Origin: Cryoendolithus antarcticus
Lineage: Eukaryota > Ascomycota > Dothideomycetes > Cladosporiales > Cladosporiaceae
NCBI GenBank assembly: GCA_002077065.1
Contig: NAJO01000018.1
Coordinates: 310,001 to 374,000, forward strand
Direction: 5' to 3'
DNA: 64,000 bases
Part shown: positions 31,362-41,739 of the stretch, one piece after another
Position numbering within the stretch: position 1 is the first letter of the stretch
Layout: each line of letters begins with the position of its first letter
The notes under the pieces: generated by a model
Database searches by the model: none
Seen by the model: only the letters and a program-made list of their open reading frames with translations
Told to the model about the DNA's origin: nothing
Made by a program: the position numbers and the translations under genes

Positions 31362-32470
31362 GGTGGGGTAGGTGTGGTGGGAGAATGTCGATGTCGAAGG
31401 ACGGTGAGATGAGATATGTCAGCAGTGGTCGGACGCTGACTCGCTGCTTCGTACTGCAGCTGGATCAGATGTCGCCTTCACTGCAGTGCTGTCGTAGTAT
31501 GCTGTCAACACGCCGTTCTTCGCACTGATCGGCGTTGACAACAGAGGTGTGGCTGTGCAGAGAACTTGAGATGGGCTTTCCGCGTGTCGTGAACCGACGG
31601 AAGTGCGCGGGAGCACGTGTTTTGTGAATTGCCGATGGAAGAGTAAAAAGTCTCAACTCTGGAGGGTGTTAAGGAGGACTGTGTATGTGCCTTCAGAGAG
31701 TTACGAAGGAGTGACGTGAGCGATTGGAGATCCTCTCACACCAATTTGGCATGTATGCAGCACGCGCATTGATCAAGAACATCGCGATGTGACGTATGAG
31801 GAGCGACGCCCATCGTGCGTGGATTGCAGTGACGAAGTTGTCGGCCAAGTCTGCCGATGACACACGGCAGGGGAATCCATGGCGGCGTCTCGTAGCGAGG
31901 AAAGGACATTGCAGATAGATGTATGATCTAATCGGAGGGCAGACTTGTCGTGATGGCCGAGTCGACTGAAGACGACATTGTTGACACAATGCTGCGCATT
32001 ATCGAAAACGGGTTGCATGCCAATGGAACGCAGTCGAGATGGGGGGTGCGCTGTGGCTGAAATCAAGGGATCGACAAAGCCGGCTCCGCGGTGGGCGTGC
32101 AAAACACGTGAAGTTGCGTCTTGGGATACTGTAGAGAGGCTGGAACGCTCGCCAAGCATCTCAACGTCGATGGGCGTGCTTCTGTACCCATGCTTGCTGC
32201 CCACTACGACCCGTCATGTAGCTCAGCATTCACCACCGCTCTCTCCCTAACAATGCGCTGCGCAGCGTCTGTACTCGCACGACCGGATCGCACAGTCGCC
32301 AGCCATTCGCAGATGTGCTAATCAGTGCGACGGACCTCCACCACCGCCACGACTGCACTGCACCGTATTGCAACAGCCAGCGCGTTGAACCCAATCGCGA
32401 CTGCCCCATTCGCCCTCTCCACAGCATCGGCCCCTTCAACACCCCATACACGCTCATTCCACCGTCCATC
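31362..32470. other. Divergent intergenic region, PBS2 / PIN-like carrier
   Basis: About 1.1 kb that holds both promoters. The plus-strand frame of the carrier stays open upstream from 32315 but without a good start before 32471. No other element is clear. Confidence 0.5.
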
Positions 32471-34330
32471 ATGGCACCCGATTCCATATTCCAATCCTTC
32501 CGCCTACGCGAGCTCGTCTCAGGTACTGCCGCCACAGCACTGCGACAAAGAAGAGACTTGGGAGACGCCGCACAGAATCCCCTCGGGATGAGCGGCTTCA
32601 ATGTCACTACCGCAGTGCTCAACGCGACGGGCGATGCGGCGGCCAATCTCACAAATGCGACAGGGAGCATAGCAAGCATGGCGACAGACCTGCTTGTGAA
32701 CGGCGGAAGCAAGCTACCACCCCACGCATCACATCCCGACTTCCTGCACCTAGCTGGCCTGGTCTCGGAAGCAGTCCTCGAAGTTGTCATCGTCGCGCTC
32801 CCAGGCTACGTCCTCGCCCGAAGGGGCATGTTCGACGTGCGAGCTCAGAAGTTCCTGGCGGAGCTGAACACCAACATCTTCACCCCGGCCCTGATCTTCT
32901 CAAAGTTGGCATCACAATTGAATGCCGATAAGCTGTCAGACCTGGCTGTGATACCACTCATCTTTGCTACACAGATCGCAGTGTCCTATGCGTGCTCGAT
33001 TGCTATGGCGTATCTGTTTGGGTTCGGGAAGAAGCAAATGCAGAAGAACTTCATCTTGGCTATGGGCGTCTTTGGCAATTCGAACTCCCTGCCCATATCA
33101 CTAGTGCTGTCGCTCAGCCATACAATATCGGGACTGCACTGGGATAAGGTCCCTGGTGACAACGACTCGGAGGTCGCCGCGCGTGGCATCCTCTACCTCC
33201 TCATATTTCAGCAGCTCGGGCAGATGCTGCGATGGACATGGGGATACAATGTGCTGCTGAAGCCAGCATCCGAGTACGAAGACGAAGATGGGCGACCTTC
33301 AACCTCTGGCTCGAGTGCAGATCTCGAAGGAGGCCAGCCCAAGCAGAGCGCAGACTCTGGCTTCGGAACTTCCCCAGAAACCTCCAGCATTGCCTCCGGC
33401 TCCTCCTACAGCGAGGACGACGAGCGCACATCCTTGTTGATAGGCGCCACGCCAGCAAACGGCAATAATCTCTCCGCTACCCCTCGTGCGCGCACCCGGA
33501 CGAATCTCAGCGAACGGAGTCAATCGTCCGCGCAGATATTCTCCTTCCCCAACTTCTCCCGAGCCTCTACATCCCACACCACCTCCTCGCCCGAAAGCGG
33601 CTGGCGTGCGGTCCTCTCTAATGCCCAGGCTAAGCTCACCTCCGCCAAGACCGCAGTCACCTCCCGCATCTCCCACGCGTCCGACGCCATCTACGACGCC
33701 TGCCCACCCTGGCTGCAGAAGTTCCTCTCATACCTAGCCTACTACCTCCGCGCAATCTACGCCGGCGCAAAACGCCAAATGAACCCTCCCCTCTGGGCAA
33801 TGCTAGTAGCCCTCATAATCGCCTCCGTCCCAGCCCTCCAGCGCGCCTTCTTCACCCCAGGAACCTTCGTAAACAACAGCATCACACGCGCCGTGCAACA
33901 GAGCGGAAATGTCGCCGTGCCCTTGATCCTCACAGTCCTGGGATCGAATCTCGCACGCAGCACGCTGCCACAGGACCAGTTGGCTACAACGCCCGAAGAG
34001 AAGAAAGAAGAAAAGAAGCTGCTCTACGCCGCGTGTCTGGCACGCATGTTCTTCCCCGTGCTCTTCATGGCGCCGGTGTTGGCCGTGGTAGCGAAGTACC
34101 TACCCGTTTCGATACTGGCGGACCCGATTTTCATCATCGTCTGCTTCCTGCTCACCGGCGCTCCCTCGGCATTACAGCTAGCGCAGATTTGCCAGCTGAA
34201 CGAAGTCTTTATGGGTGCGATGAGTAATTTGTTACTCGTGAGTTATGTGGTAGTTATCTTTCCTAGCACGCTTACGCTGGTCATGTTGGCGTTGGAGGTT
34301 GTGGAATGGGCTGCACGGTCGAGCTTGTAA
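32471..34330 (+). CDS. PIN-like auxin efflux carrier family transporter
   Basis: Member of the membrane transport protein (auxin efflux carrier) family; fungal members lie in the ER or plasma membrane and their substrates are mostly unknown. A single exon from ATG 32471 encodes 619 aa. Hydrophobic segments form two blocks. The N-terminal one (from AGLVSEAVLEVVIVALPGYV through the GVFGNSNSLPISLVLSL motif, then ILYLLIFQQLGQMLRWTWGY) has family-typical sequence. A Ser/Glu/Thr-rich hydrophilic loop of about 250 residues follows (LADLEGGQPKQSADSGFGTS and similar, with many SS and SP sites). The C-terminal block starts at PPLWAMLVALIIASVPAL and includes PTGAPSALQLAQI-like FLLTGAPSALQLAQICQLN. An upstream in-frame extension to 32315 lacks an ATG, so I chose 32471. 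Confidence 0.9.
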   Translation: MAPDSIFQSFRLRELVSGTAATALRQRRDLGDAAQNPLGMSGFNVTTAVLNATGDAAANLTNATGSIASMATDLLVNGGSKLPPHASHPDFLHLAGLVSEAVLEVVIVALPGYVLARRGMFDVRAQKFLAELNTNIFTPALIFSKLASQLNADKLSDLAVIPLIFATQIAVSYACSIAMAYLFGFGKKQMQKNFILAMGVFGNSNSLPISLVLSLSHTISGLHWDKVPGDNDSEVAARGILYLLIFQQLGQMLRWTWGYNVLLKPASEYEDEDGRPSTSGSSADLEGGQPKQSADSGFGTSPETSSIASGSSYSEDDERTSLLIGATPANGNNLSATPRARTRTNLSERSQSSAQIFSFPNFSRASTSHTTSSPESGWRAVLSNAQAKLTSAKTAVTSRISHASDAIYDACPPWLQKFLSYLAYYLRAIYAGAKRQMNPPLWAMLVALIIASVPALQRAFFTPGTFVNNSITRAVQQSGNVAVPLILTVLGSNLARSTLPQDQLATTPEEKKEEKKLLYAACLARMFFPVLFMAPVLAVVAKYLPVSILADPIFIIVCFLLTGAPSALQLAQICQLNEVFMGAMSNLLLVSYVVVIFPSTLTLVMLALEVVEWAARSSL

Positions 34331-34822
34331 GAGGAACAGGCGGGTCAGATGGTGGAGGAGATTGTGAAAACTGGCGCAAGAGGGAACGGGGGTTTGAGGG
34401 TTTTGTTGAGTTGGCGAGGCGTACGGCAGCATGGACACAGGCGTTCAAATTGGCGGGAGCACCGGTGGGGTGCGGAGGGTACCACCAACTGTGGGAAGTG
34501 TACCTATAGATACTTGTGCACATTGTTTGGGTATAGGTGTATGAGTATACACTACAGTTCAGCGATGCTCATGTTTCGCCTCCCCTATTTCTGCCTCTTC
34601 ACGGAAGCACTTCACTGCTCGGACATACTGTATCGCCGGCTTTCCTTGAGCTGCTGTCTCACAAGCCTCGGCTCATCGTCGACCTACCTACCGTAACCGC
34701 ATCACAGAAGCTGTCTCAAGTAAGCCTGATTGAAAGTACAGTAGGTCAATCCATATCACTCGCAATCTCACACACCTCACTCCCTCTACGATTTCTCCGA
34801 TCTCCACCCTCCCCCCGCAACC
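34331..34822. other. Intergenic, nothing recognised
   Basis: A 492-bp gap between two plus-strand genes with no clear motif. The last 100 bp before the SDR start are pyrimidine-rich, as is common upstream of fungal start codons. Confidence 0.5.
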
Positions 34823-35783
34823 ATGAGCGCAGCAGCCGACGTCAAACTCGCCGACTTCCCCTCCCTCTTCTCCCTCGATGGCAAAGTCGCCGTAGTCACA
34901 GGCGGCAGCAGAGGTCTAGGCCTACACGCCGCTTCAGGGTACCCACTCCTCTCCACCCCCCAAAAATCCCCTGCTCCGAGCTAACGAGTCCCGCAACGCC
35001 AGACTCCTGCAAGCCGGCTGCTCCAAAGTCTTCATCACCTCCCGCAAAACCAAGGCCTGCGAAGAAGCTTGCGCCGCCCTCAATGCCCTGGGGACGAAGG
35101 GGCAGGCGATCAGCGTGCCGGCTGATGCGAGCAAGTTATCAGAGATTGAAAGATTGGTAAGAGAAGTTAGCAAGCACACGGATCACGTGGACATCCTACT
35201 CGCCAACGCAGGCGCAACCTGGGGCGCGCCGTTCGATAGCCACCCCGAGGAGGCGTTCAACAAGGTCATGCAGTTGAATGTCACGAGTGTGTTTTACTGC
35301 ACGCAGAAATTCGCTCCTCTCCTACAGAAGCGCGCGAGCGTCAATGATCCGTCAAGAGTGGTCATCACCAGCTCCGTCGCAGGGCTAGGCCCGGGAACAC
35401 TAGGCGAGCACGGCACATACGGCTACTCGGCCTCCAAAGCCGCCGTGCTGCACCTGGGCAAGAACCTCGCAGTCGAGCTCGGCCCGCGGGGGATCATCGT
35501 TAATTCGATCTGTCCCGGTTTCTTTCCTACAAAGTCAGTAACTCGCTACCTCGATTCATTACAACAAAGTTTGACTGACGCGTCATACAGGATGGCCAGC
35601 GGGTTGATGGAGTTGACGGGCGGGACGAAGGCGCTGGCGGAGGCTACGCCGAATCAGCGGTTGGGCACGCCGGAGGATTTCGCGGGGACGGTGGTGTATT
35701 TGTGTAGTAGGGCGGGCGGGCATGCGAACGGAGCGCATATCGTGCTTGATGGGGGGAGTATTTTGAGTAGGGGGAGGTTGTGA
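34823..35783 (+). CDS. Short-chain dehydrogenase/reductase (SDR)
   Basis: A classical NAD(P)-dependent SDR that oxidises alcohols or reduces ketones. Three exons (34823-34938, 35003-35533, 35591-35783) give 279 aa, the family's usual size. The cofactor motif TGGSRGLG is near residues 31-38, NAG at about 107-109, catalytic Ser in VITSSVAG near 162, and the Tyr-x-x-x-Lys pair (YSASK) at about 180-184. SICPGFFPTK precedes the substrate loop and the C-terminus has GAHIVLDGG, as in many fungal SDRs. Intron 1 uses GTACCC with a CTAAC branch. Intron 2 is 57 nt, a multiple of three, and contains no in-frame stop, so the unspliced frame runs through it. The sequence resembles the rhamnolipid-type RhlG/gluconate 5-dehydrogenase-like group, but the substrate is not known. 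Confidence 0.92.
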
Positions 35784-36228
35784 GTGATGGAGGAGGAAGA
35801 GAAACGGGAGTGTGTATATACATGTGCATTGTGGGTTGAGACGATTTGTATTTGGGCGATGTGCCATGGGCTGCTCAGAGATGAGTCGGTATTAGGAAGC
35901 ACTGTGTGTTAGTCTATGTCTGTCTATACGGGTCCATCACTTTGTTCGCATGCTCGTGATCTGTGACCTGGAGTAACATTGTTCGGCTCTGGAATTCGAC
36001 GAGAATTGCGCAACTGGCATCAACTCGTTGCCCGGACCGGGTGTAGCGATCCCATGTCCAGCGCGCTCCGCTGCACAGCTCGCCCTCTCAAGTACCCTCG
36101 AAAACACTCGGCGCAGCACTCCGCGCCACCGACGCCACTGTCGAGCTGGTCGCTTTCGCACTAGCAGCCTTCGAACTCGCCGTCCTCACACTCGCAGCCC
36201 TCACACTTTCCGCCCACTCAGAGGCAGT
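35784..36228. other. Convergent intergenic region, nothing recognised
   Basis: A 445-bp gap between the SDR and CDF stops. No recognised element. Confidence 0.5.
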
Positions 36229-37554
36229 CTACAGCTCCTTCTTCGTAAAGTGCTCGGGCGCATGACTAGTCTCGTAATCAATATGCACATACGCCCGCTC
36301 CACATCCGGCAGACTCTCGAGCTTCATCTGCAGCGCCTCGGCAGTGTCGTGCGAGTCCTTGACAGTCTGCTCCTGATCCATTACGATGTCTACTTCGACG
36401 ATCAGTCGGGGGCCGGAGTGCCAGGCGCGGACGGTGTCGAGGGAGAGGATCAAGGGCGAGTGCGTCATGGAGATGTATGTTAGGTGTTGCAACATTGCTG
36501 TGTCAGCTGTTACGCCTATGAGGAGTTTGAACTCGGATTTTGCGGTGCGGAGCCAGAGGAAGGCGATCAGGCAGGAGAGGATGATGGCGCCCATGGGGTC
36601 TAGCCACCACCGGACTTTGGCGCCTAGGATCGAGGTCATCAGACCGAAGCCGTTAATGAAGAGGTCGTTGCGGTGGTCTTCCCACAGGATGCGGATTTGG
36701 CTGTAGGTGTTTCGCAGAGCCCAGCAGTAGAAGAAGAGGGAGAGTTTCGTGCAGAAGGCTACGCCGACGACGATGGCGGATGCAAGCTGGTATAAGAAGT
36801 CAGTACGGAATTCTCGTCGAGAGCACAAGCCAGTGAGACATACATGAAATTCCGCGGTCAGTTTCCCCCCATTACCTGCCGCCAGATCCCTTGCGCTCAA
36901 CACGATCAAGATCAAGCTCACAGCCGTCATCAGAAACGAAAATGCAATATTTCCCGCCGTCTCGATCCTGGCTTTGCCACTCGGCCACCGCCTTGGGTCC
37001 ACGCGGTTCACAGCCCGAGCGCACAAAATGAGCGTCAGATTACTCATAGGATCGAAGATTGCGTCCGCCAGGGTAGTGAACAGCGACAAACTCCCGGATG
37101 AAATAGCTGCATACAATTGCAGACCAGCGAGGATGATGTTGGCCGCAAAGGAGCCATGAACAGCGATCTTGAACTGCAACGCCTCGGAATCCTGCTTCTC
37201 CTTCGCCTCTCGCACATGGTCATCAACCGGCTTCAGCAGACGCGAGATGTTCTCGTTCTGCGTCTCGTAGAACTCCTCGAGTTTGCGCGTTTTCCAGGCT
37301 TCCTTACCAGCTGCCACGGGCGTGCAGCCGGTTGTGCGTTTCCGCGATGTGTTGGCCCGGATGGTGTCGAGGTCTGTGGCTGTTTTGAGGCCATGTCGTA
37401 AGCTATACGGATCGTTGGCATCTGTGTAGCTGGGGAGAGATTGCAGTTCGATGTCTGCGGCGCGAGCCTGTTCTGTGCTGTCGCGGTGGGTGAAAGCTGG
37501 TCGCGGGCGGAGGGAGAGCGCGTTATGTAGATCTGGGTCACGCGGGTCTGTCAT
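36229..37554 (-). CDS. Cation diffusion facilitator, Mn/Fe-type
   Basis: CDF transporters move divalent metals out of the cytosol by proton exchange. The start at 37554 (MTDPRDPDLHNALS) is preferred to the longer open frame, which lacks an ATG. With a 57-nt intron removed (36787-36843; GTATGT donor, TACTGAC branch, CAG acceptor) the protein is 422 aa. That intron is a multiple of three and free of stops, so the unspliced mRNA also encodes a protein. The first metal-site motif is DAIFD at residues 164-168 and the second is DHRND; the D-x-x-x-D arrangement in both helices marks the Mn (and Fe) branch of the family rather than the Zn branch (HxxxD). About six membrane helices and a C-terminal ferredoxin-like domain (VRAWHSGPRLIVEVDIVMD) are visible. 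Confidence 0.92.
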   Translation of the reverse strand: MTDPRDPDLHNALSLRPRPAFTHRDSTEQARAADIELQSLPSYTDANDPYSLRHGLKTATDLDTIRANTSRKRTTGCTPVAAGKEAWKTRKLEEFYETQNENISRLLKPVDDHVREAKEKQDSEALQFKIAVHGSFAANIILAGLQLYAAISSGSLSLFTTLADAIFDPMSNLTLILCARAVNRVDPRRWPSGKARIETAGNIAFSFLMTAVSLILIVLSARDLAAGNGGKLTAEFHVCLTGLCSRREFRTDFLYQLASAIVVGVAFCTKLSLFFYCWALRNTYSQIRILWEDHRNDLFINGFGLMTSILGAKVRWWLDPMGAIILSCLIAFLWLRTAKSEFKLLIGVTADTAMLQHLTYISMTHSPLILSLDTVRAWHSGPRLIVEVDIVMDQEQTVKDSHDTAEALQMKLESLPDVERAYVHIDYETSHAPEHFTKKEL

Positions 37555-38037
37555 AGTTTCGTTGGATATGATCTGATCACCTTTCAGTGCAAATGTCCTG
37601 TCCAGAAGAGATGTGCGACAAAAAGAAGGATATCTTCCAACGTGATAGTGTTTGTTAGGCTGAGGTTCTGTGTGACGTTGTGGCGAAAGCACAGCCACCC
37701 ACCGTTGTTACTGCGCCGATAAGGAACCCACGACAGTGCCTAGAGTTTTTGTGCCGGGTACGCTGGGGCACTGTTCATTGCAAACCACTATCGTGTTCCA
37801 CCATATTAGAACCTGCATTACATGGACTGTGCCAATGTCGATGTCTGCAAAGTCAAAGTTCCGCTTCGTAGTGAGCTCAAGTTTAAGGTATACTCACATA
37901 TGACGTTGACGGAGGTCAAGAGGAACGGCAAGTCAAGAGATCGACGAGGCTTCTACATTATGTACACGTTCCGTCTGCCGATCTATATTTCTAGTTGCGC
38001 CCAAGTAACTTCTGATCTCGAGACCCATGGCTCCTAT
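37555..38037. other. Intergenic, nothing recognised
   Basis: A 483-bp gap between two minus-strand genes: the CDF promoter and the reductase 3' end. No recognised element. Confidence 0.5.
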
Positions 38038-40107
38038 TCAATAAGTGAAAGCCTCCTCGACGAAGTCAATGGCCCCTTGATCCATCACGCCTCTCACCGC
38101 GCTCCTGACACTATCAGCAAAAGCACCCGGGCCGCAAACCGTCACACCGACAGCACCGATCCGCTCTGGCATTTCCTTCTCCAGTATTGTAGTCGGATTA
38201 CACCGTCCAGGAAACATCTGCACGCTCCCCGTGTTGCTCATTACTTCCCCCCTATGCCTGGGCTTCGTGACGAAGAGCTGTATGCGCAGCACTTCTCTCC
38301 GATGCTCCATACGCAGTATCTGGTCCATCCACACGCGCACCCACTCCAGACACTCCGTGTTCGGCACGGACCAGACGAGCAAGATCTTCTTCGTCGCGCA
38401 TGTGCCTGCTGCGTACTGTGTGAGTAGATGATGCGCGTAGCCGACGCAGTGTGTGATGCCGACGCCGCCTGCGAAGAGGATCACAGTGCCATACGACGTG
38501 AAGCTCTCGTGGCCACCGTAGGGCCCTTCTATGGCGCCCCAAGTGCTGAAGGTGCCACCTGGAAGCTTGTTAGCACGCTCATATATTTGGCGTGTTAGAC
38601 CGGAGCGTGCGCGCATTATCAGAGAAATGCTTGTCACAGTCGCTTCGCGCGGTATCGAGGTGTTCGGGAGCTGATGGGTCTGCTTGTTGTCGCCATTTCC
38701 TTTGACCGTACCGAGGATTGAGAGCGTTTTCCCGGTCTTGGTGGAGTAAGTTGATTGCCGGGGCACAAGACTGGGCCGCTTGCCGATACCCATGACTTCG
38801 CTCGGGTTGTGCGATGGCAGCTTCTCCATCTCGATCTCGAGCGGGGGTGATTTAGGCCTGTTCTCTGTCCAAGCTATGGAGAATGGATGACTTGACCAGA
38901 GAGACATCATCGGAATGTATGCGTGAACATGGCAGCCAGGTGTGTAGGTCCACGGTCTTCGAATGTCAAACGTCACCCTGCAAGCTTCACCTGGTAGTGC
39001 TTCGATATGGACCTTCGTCAAGCCTCGTCTTCGGCTGACGTTTAGGTAGCAGATCCGTAGACTTCGCCAGAGCCACTCCGTACCCCAGAGTGCGAATGCC
39101 AGCTTCACGTATGGCAGTTGTGGGAGATTAGCCTTGTCGAGGTGCACGTACACACCAGCTAGCGCAAGCATGACCAGTATTCGGTGCGTGTTCAAGAAGG
39201 TCTCGTAAAAAGCATGCCGGAATGGTGATGGGGTGATTAGGAAGATGCAAGAAAACGTGCATGTGGCAACCATTCCCCACTGGTAGCTTGTGCTGGTAGC
39301 GAGCGTAAGAGCGATTTGCGCAGAGCCTGCAGCTCTATGCGTGTTGACTGCCCAACAAATCGTGTGGACGACAGCTTCGAGGATCATTATTCGCGCACAC
39401 CATCTGTGCAGCAGGTTGAAGGTATCGTAGCTGACGCCCGTGGAGCGAATGAGAGGATTATTGCGGAGCGCGAACAGTACTGTGGGTATTAGATTCAGCG
39501 CAGCAAGTTGTCCCGTCCTTCCTCGCAATTCCGCGATGACAGAGTACTCCGACTCGTGTCCATAGTCCAGGATACAGCAGTAGGCAATGTTACTTAGTAG
39601 GTAAAGCACAAGCAAGAGGGTGTGAAACCGTGAAGGAAGTGTCCCGATACCAATCGCGTTCGAGATCTGGAATTCCCGATTATGTCTAGTATGACTCAAA
39701 GGCGCATACAGTAGATGCTTCTTCACTCTCGGCCAGAGTTGACTGTGCTCGTGCATCCAGTATCGTTGGTCCGACTCCCTTCCAAGTGACATAATCTTTC
39801 TCAAATACGACTTTCCTCGGTGAAGCCATTGGTATACAAGAACGACTGCCAGCAGCACGCAAAAGGTGATGACCATGATGTTTGAAAGTAACCAGTTCAT
39901 GTCCTGGTTAACTCCGCCAAGGCCATGTGAGAAAGGTGTCGCTGCAGCACTCCAATTGAGTACCTGCCCGTAGTCGCTAACTTCGCCGTGTCCGGGCGAT
40001 GCAGATGGCAGTGCGAATCGGGGCGCCATGGTGGCATCTCTTGGGTACAAGTCGCCCACAGACGACTGCAGGTCTACCGCAGTGTGAATGTCGGAGTTGC
40101 GATGCAT
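38038..40107 (-). CDS. Ferric reductase-like transmembrane oxidoreductase
   Basis: FRE/NOX-type flavocytochrome that passes electrons from NADPH via FAD and two hemes across the membrane, reducing Fe(III) or Cu(II) for uptake. A single exon encodes 689 aa. Several membrane helices lie in the first half. Heme-ligand histidine pairs are seen in LHRWCARIMILEAVVHTICW and the following helix with NTHRILVMLALAGVYVHL. The FAD-binding motif is SSHPFSIAWTEN, and the NADPH-binding GPYGG is followed by VILFAGGVGITHCVGYAHHL. The C-terminus carries the conserved CGPG (VCGPGAFADSV). There is no clear N-terminal signal peptide. The exact family (Fre versus a metabolism-associated homologue) is open. Confidence 0.92.
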   Translation of the reverse strand: MHRNSDIHTAVDLQSSVGDLYPRDATMAPRFALPSASPGHGEVSDYGQVLNWSAAATPFSHGLGGVNQDMNWLLSNIMVITFCVLLAVVLVYQWLHRGKSYLRKIMSLGRESDQRYWMHEHSQLWPRVKKHLLYAPLSHTRHNREFQISNAIGIGTLPSRFHTLLLVLYLLSNIAYCCILDYGHESEYSVIAELRGRTGQLAALNLIPTVLFALRNNPLIRSTGVSYDTFNLLHRWCARIMILEAVVHTICWAVNTHRAAGSAQIALTLATSTSYQWGMVATCTFSCIFLITPSPFRHAFYETFLNTHRILVMLALAGVYVHLDKANLPQLPYVKLAFALWGTEWLWRSLRICYLNVSRRRGLTKVHIEALPGEACRVTFDIRRPWTYTPGCHVHAYIPMMSLWSSHPFSIAWTENRPKSPPLEIEMEKLPSHNPSEVMGIGKRPSLVPRQSTYSTKTGKTLSILGTVKGNGDNKQTHQLPNTSIPREATVTSISLIMRARSGLTRQIYERANKLPGGTFSTWGAIEGPYGGHESFTSYGTVILFAGGVGITHCVGYAHHLLTQYAAGTCATKKILLVWSVPNTECLEWVRVWMDQILRMEHRREVLRIQLFVTKPRHRGEVMSNTGSVQMFPGRCNPTTILEKEMPERIGAVGVTVCGPGAFADSVRSAVRGVMDQGAIDFVEEAFTY

Positions 40108-41739
40108 CGTGGAAACGGATAGAAAAATCCGTGAATGCGGAGTGGTTGCTGTGCAGCAAGGAATGTGTTGCGCGGAAAGTGCCTGTTCACCTCAAAGTCT
40201 CAGACTTGAAATGCTGTGTCTTGTACGAATGTAAGTGGTGGTGGTGTGCGCCGGGCACACTGGTTATGGTGTGAACGTAATGTAAGGCAGTCCTGCTGCA
40301 ATGGTGACGGACCCCAATACTGGTCAATGCTAGCTTCGGCGAGGTGAAGGCAGGTGCGAAGGAATGTGTACAAAGGTCTTGTGCTGTAGCATTAGTGCGT
40401 CGGTCTAGAAACAAAGAATTGTACCCGCATCCTGAACAATGGCTATTGTCGTCCCGCCACAGAATCGTAGCCAAGTTCAGCGAGAGCGGAAAGCCAACCC
40501 AGGAGTCCCAACGCCGACACGGTCTATAGCAGCAGTGGAAGACAGTGCAGAAGTGAACGCAGTAACGTCAAACGCAGTGACCGCTGAGTAACGACAACGA
40601 ATATACAGGTACGAACGTATCGCACACTGTGTTACCTTGCGACTATCATGGGCGCATCGCAGCACCCGTCGGAAGATTCCTATCAGCGTCTGCGCAAACG
40701 GGATGAGCACAGGGTATGGTGAAGCGAGTAGCATGTTGAACGAGCCAAGTATGAGGAATAGAGTCAAAGGACAGGTTGTGGATGGAAGGCGCGGCGGCTA
40801 GGTCTGCCGAATGAAGCCAAGCTTCACCAATGACTGCTCCCCGGAATTATTGACATGAAACAGATGTGTCATATTGCGAAAACACCATGCTGCGGTCAAA
40901 GCGCGGACTTTCACGTGCTGGATCTTGTTGAGATTTCAACTCTGTGAGATGACAATCTCTTGCTTTAGATGAGATGAGCTGCTAGTGCAAGTCCAGGAAG
41001 TCCAGTGATTTTGGTGGCGAGATCATCATATACAATCAGGACGGTCCGCCACTCTGAGGCCGCTTGAAGCCTGCCACGCTGCTCTCCGGGACCCTATGGG
41101 ACGACATGGCGCCATGTCGGCTCAGCTGGCCGACGGCGGCGCACGACAGTGTTTTCAAGTCTCGCCTGCGGTACACTGCTACCTGTTTCGTCGCCAGAAC
41201 ATCGCCGTAGATCTGTATATGAGGCGGTTTCTCCTGCTTATTACTCTTGTTTCCCTTACTCACGAGGCCAATTGAGTTGCCGTTACCGTTGGGCTGTAAT
41301 GGCGTGAAGTGAGTGATACGATTGAGGGCGCCGGATGTTGGCCTAATGGCGAAACTCGTAATTTTGGGACAGATCACAGACGATCTGGGAAGGCACGAGA
41401 CAATATAAGCCCTCGGCGGAGGTGCTACGACGTGCTGAATGTATCCGAAGTACATGTGGCAAGCTGGGGGTCGCTCGTGAGGATGCTTAACCTGAGTGCA
41501 TTGTCGTACATGGCATCGTTCCTCAGCATCATGGTGATCGCGACTGCAACTCTGACCACGGGCTTGCGGCTGAGGCTGGTGGATCATTGCAAGAGGTGGT
41601 AGGGAAGGAGACTCAGAGTGCAGGTGCAGAGATGGGAGTTTTGAAGAGCCTGCGAAAATTCAATGTACCAACATCGGGACCAGACTTGCATTAGCTGTCG
41701 TGATATAATCGATGATTGTATTGTAATCTGATTAGCCGT
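40108..41739. other. Long intergenic region
   Basis: About 1.6 kb. Short frames on both strands (for example 41036-41587 minus and 41309-41602 plus) overlap and show no known motif, so neither is called. Confidence 0.5.

Noticed and set aside
41036..41602. Opposing frames of 183 (minus) and 97 (plus) codons
   Set aside because: Mutually overlapping and without recognised motifs.
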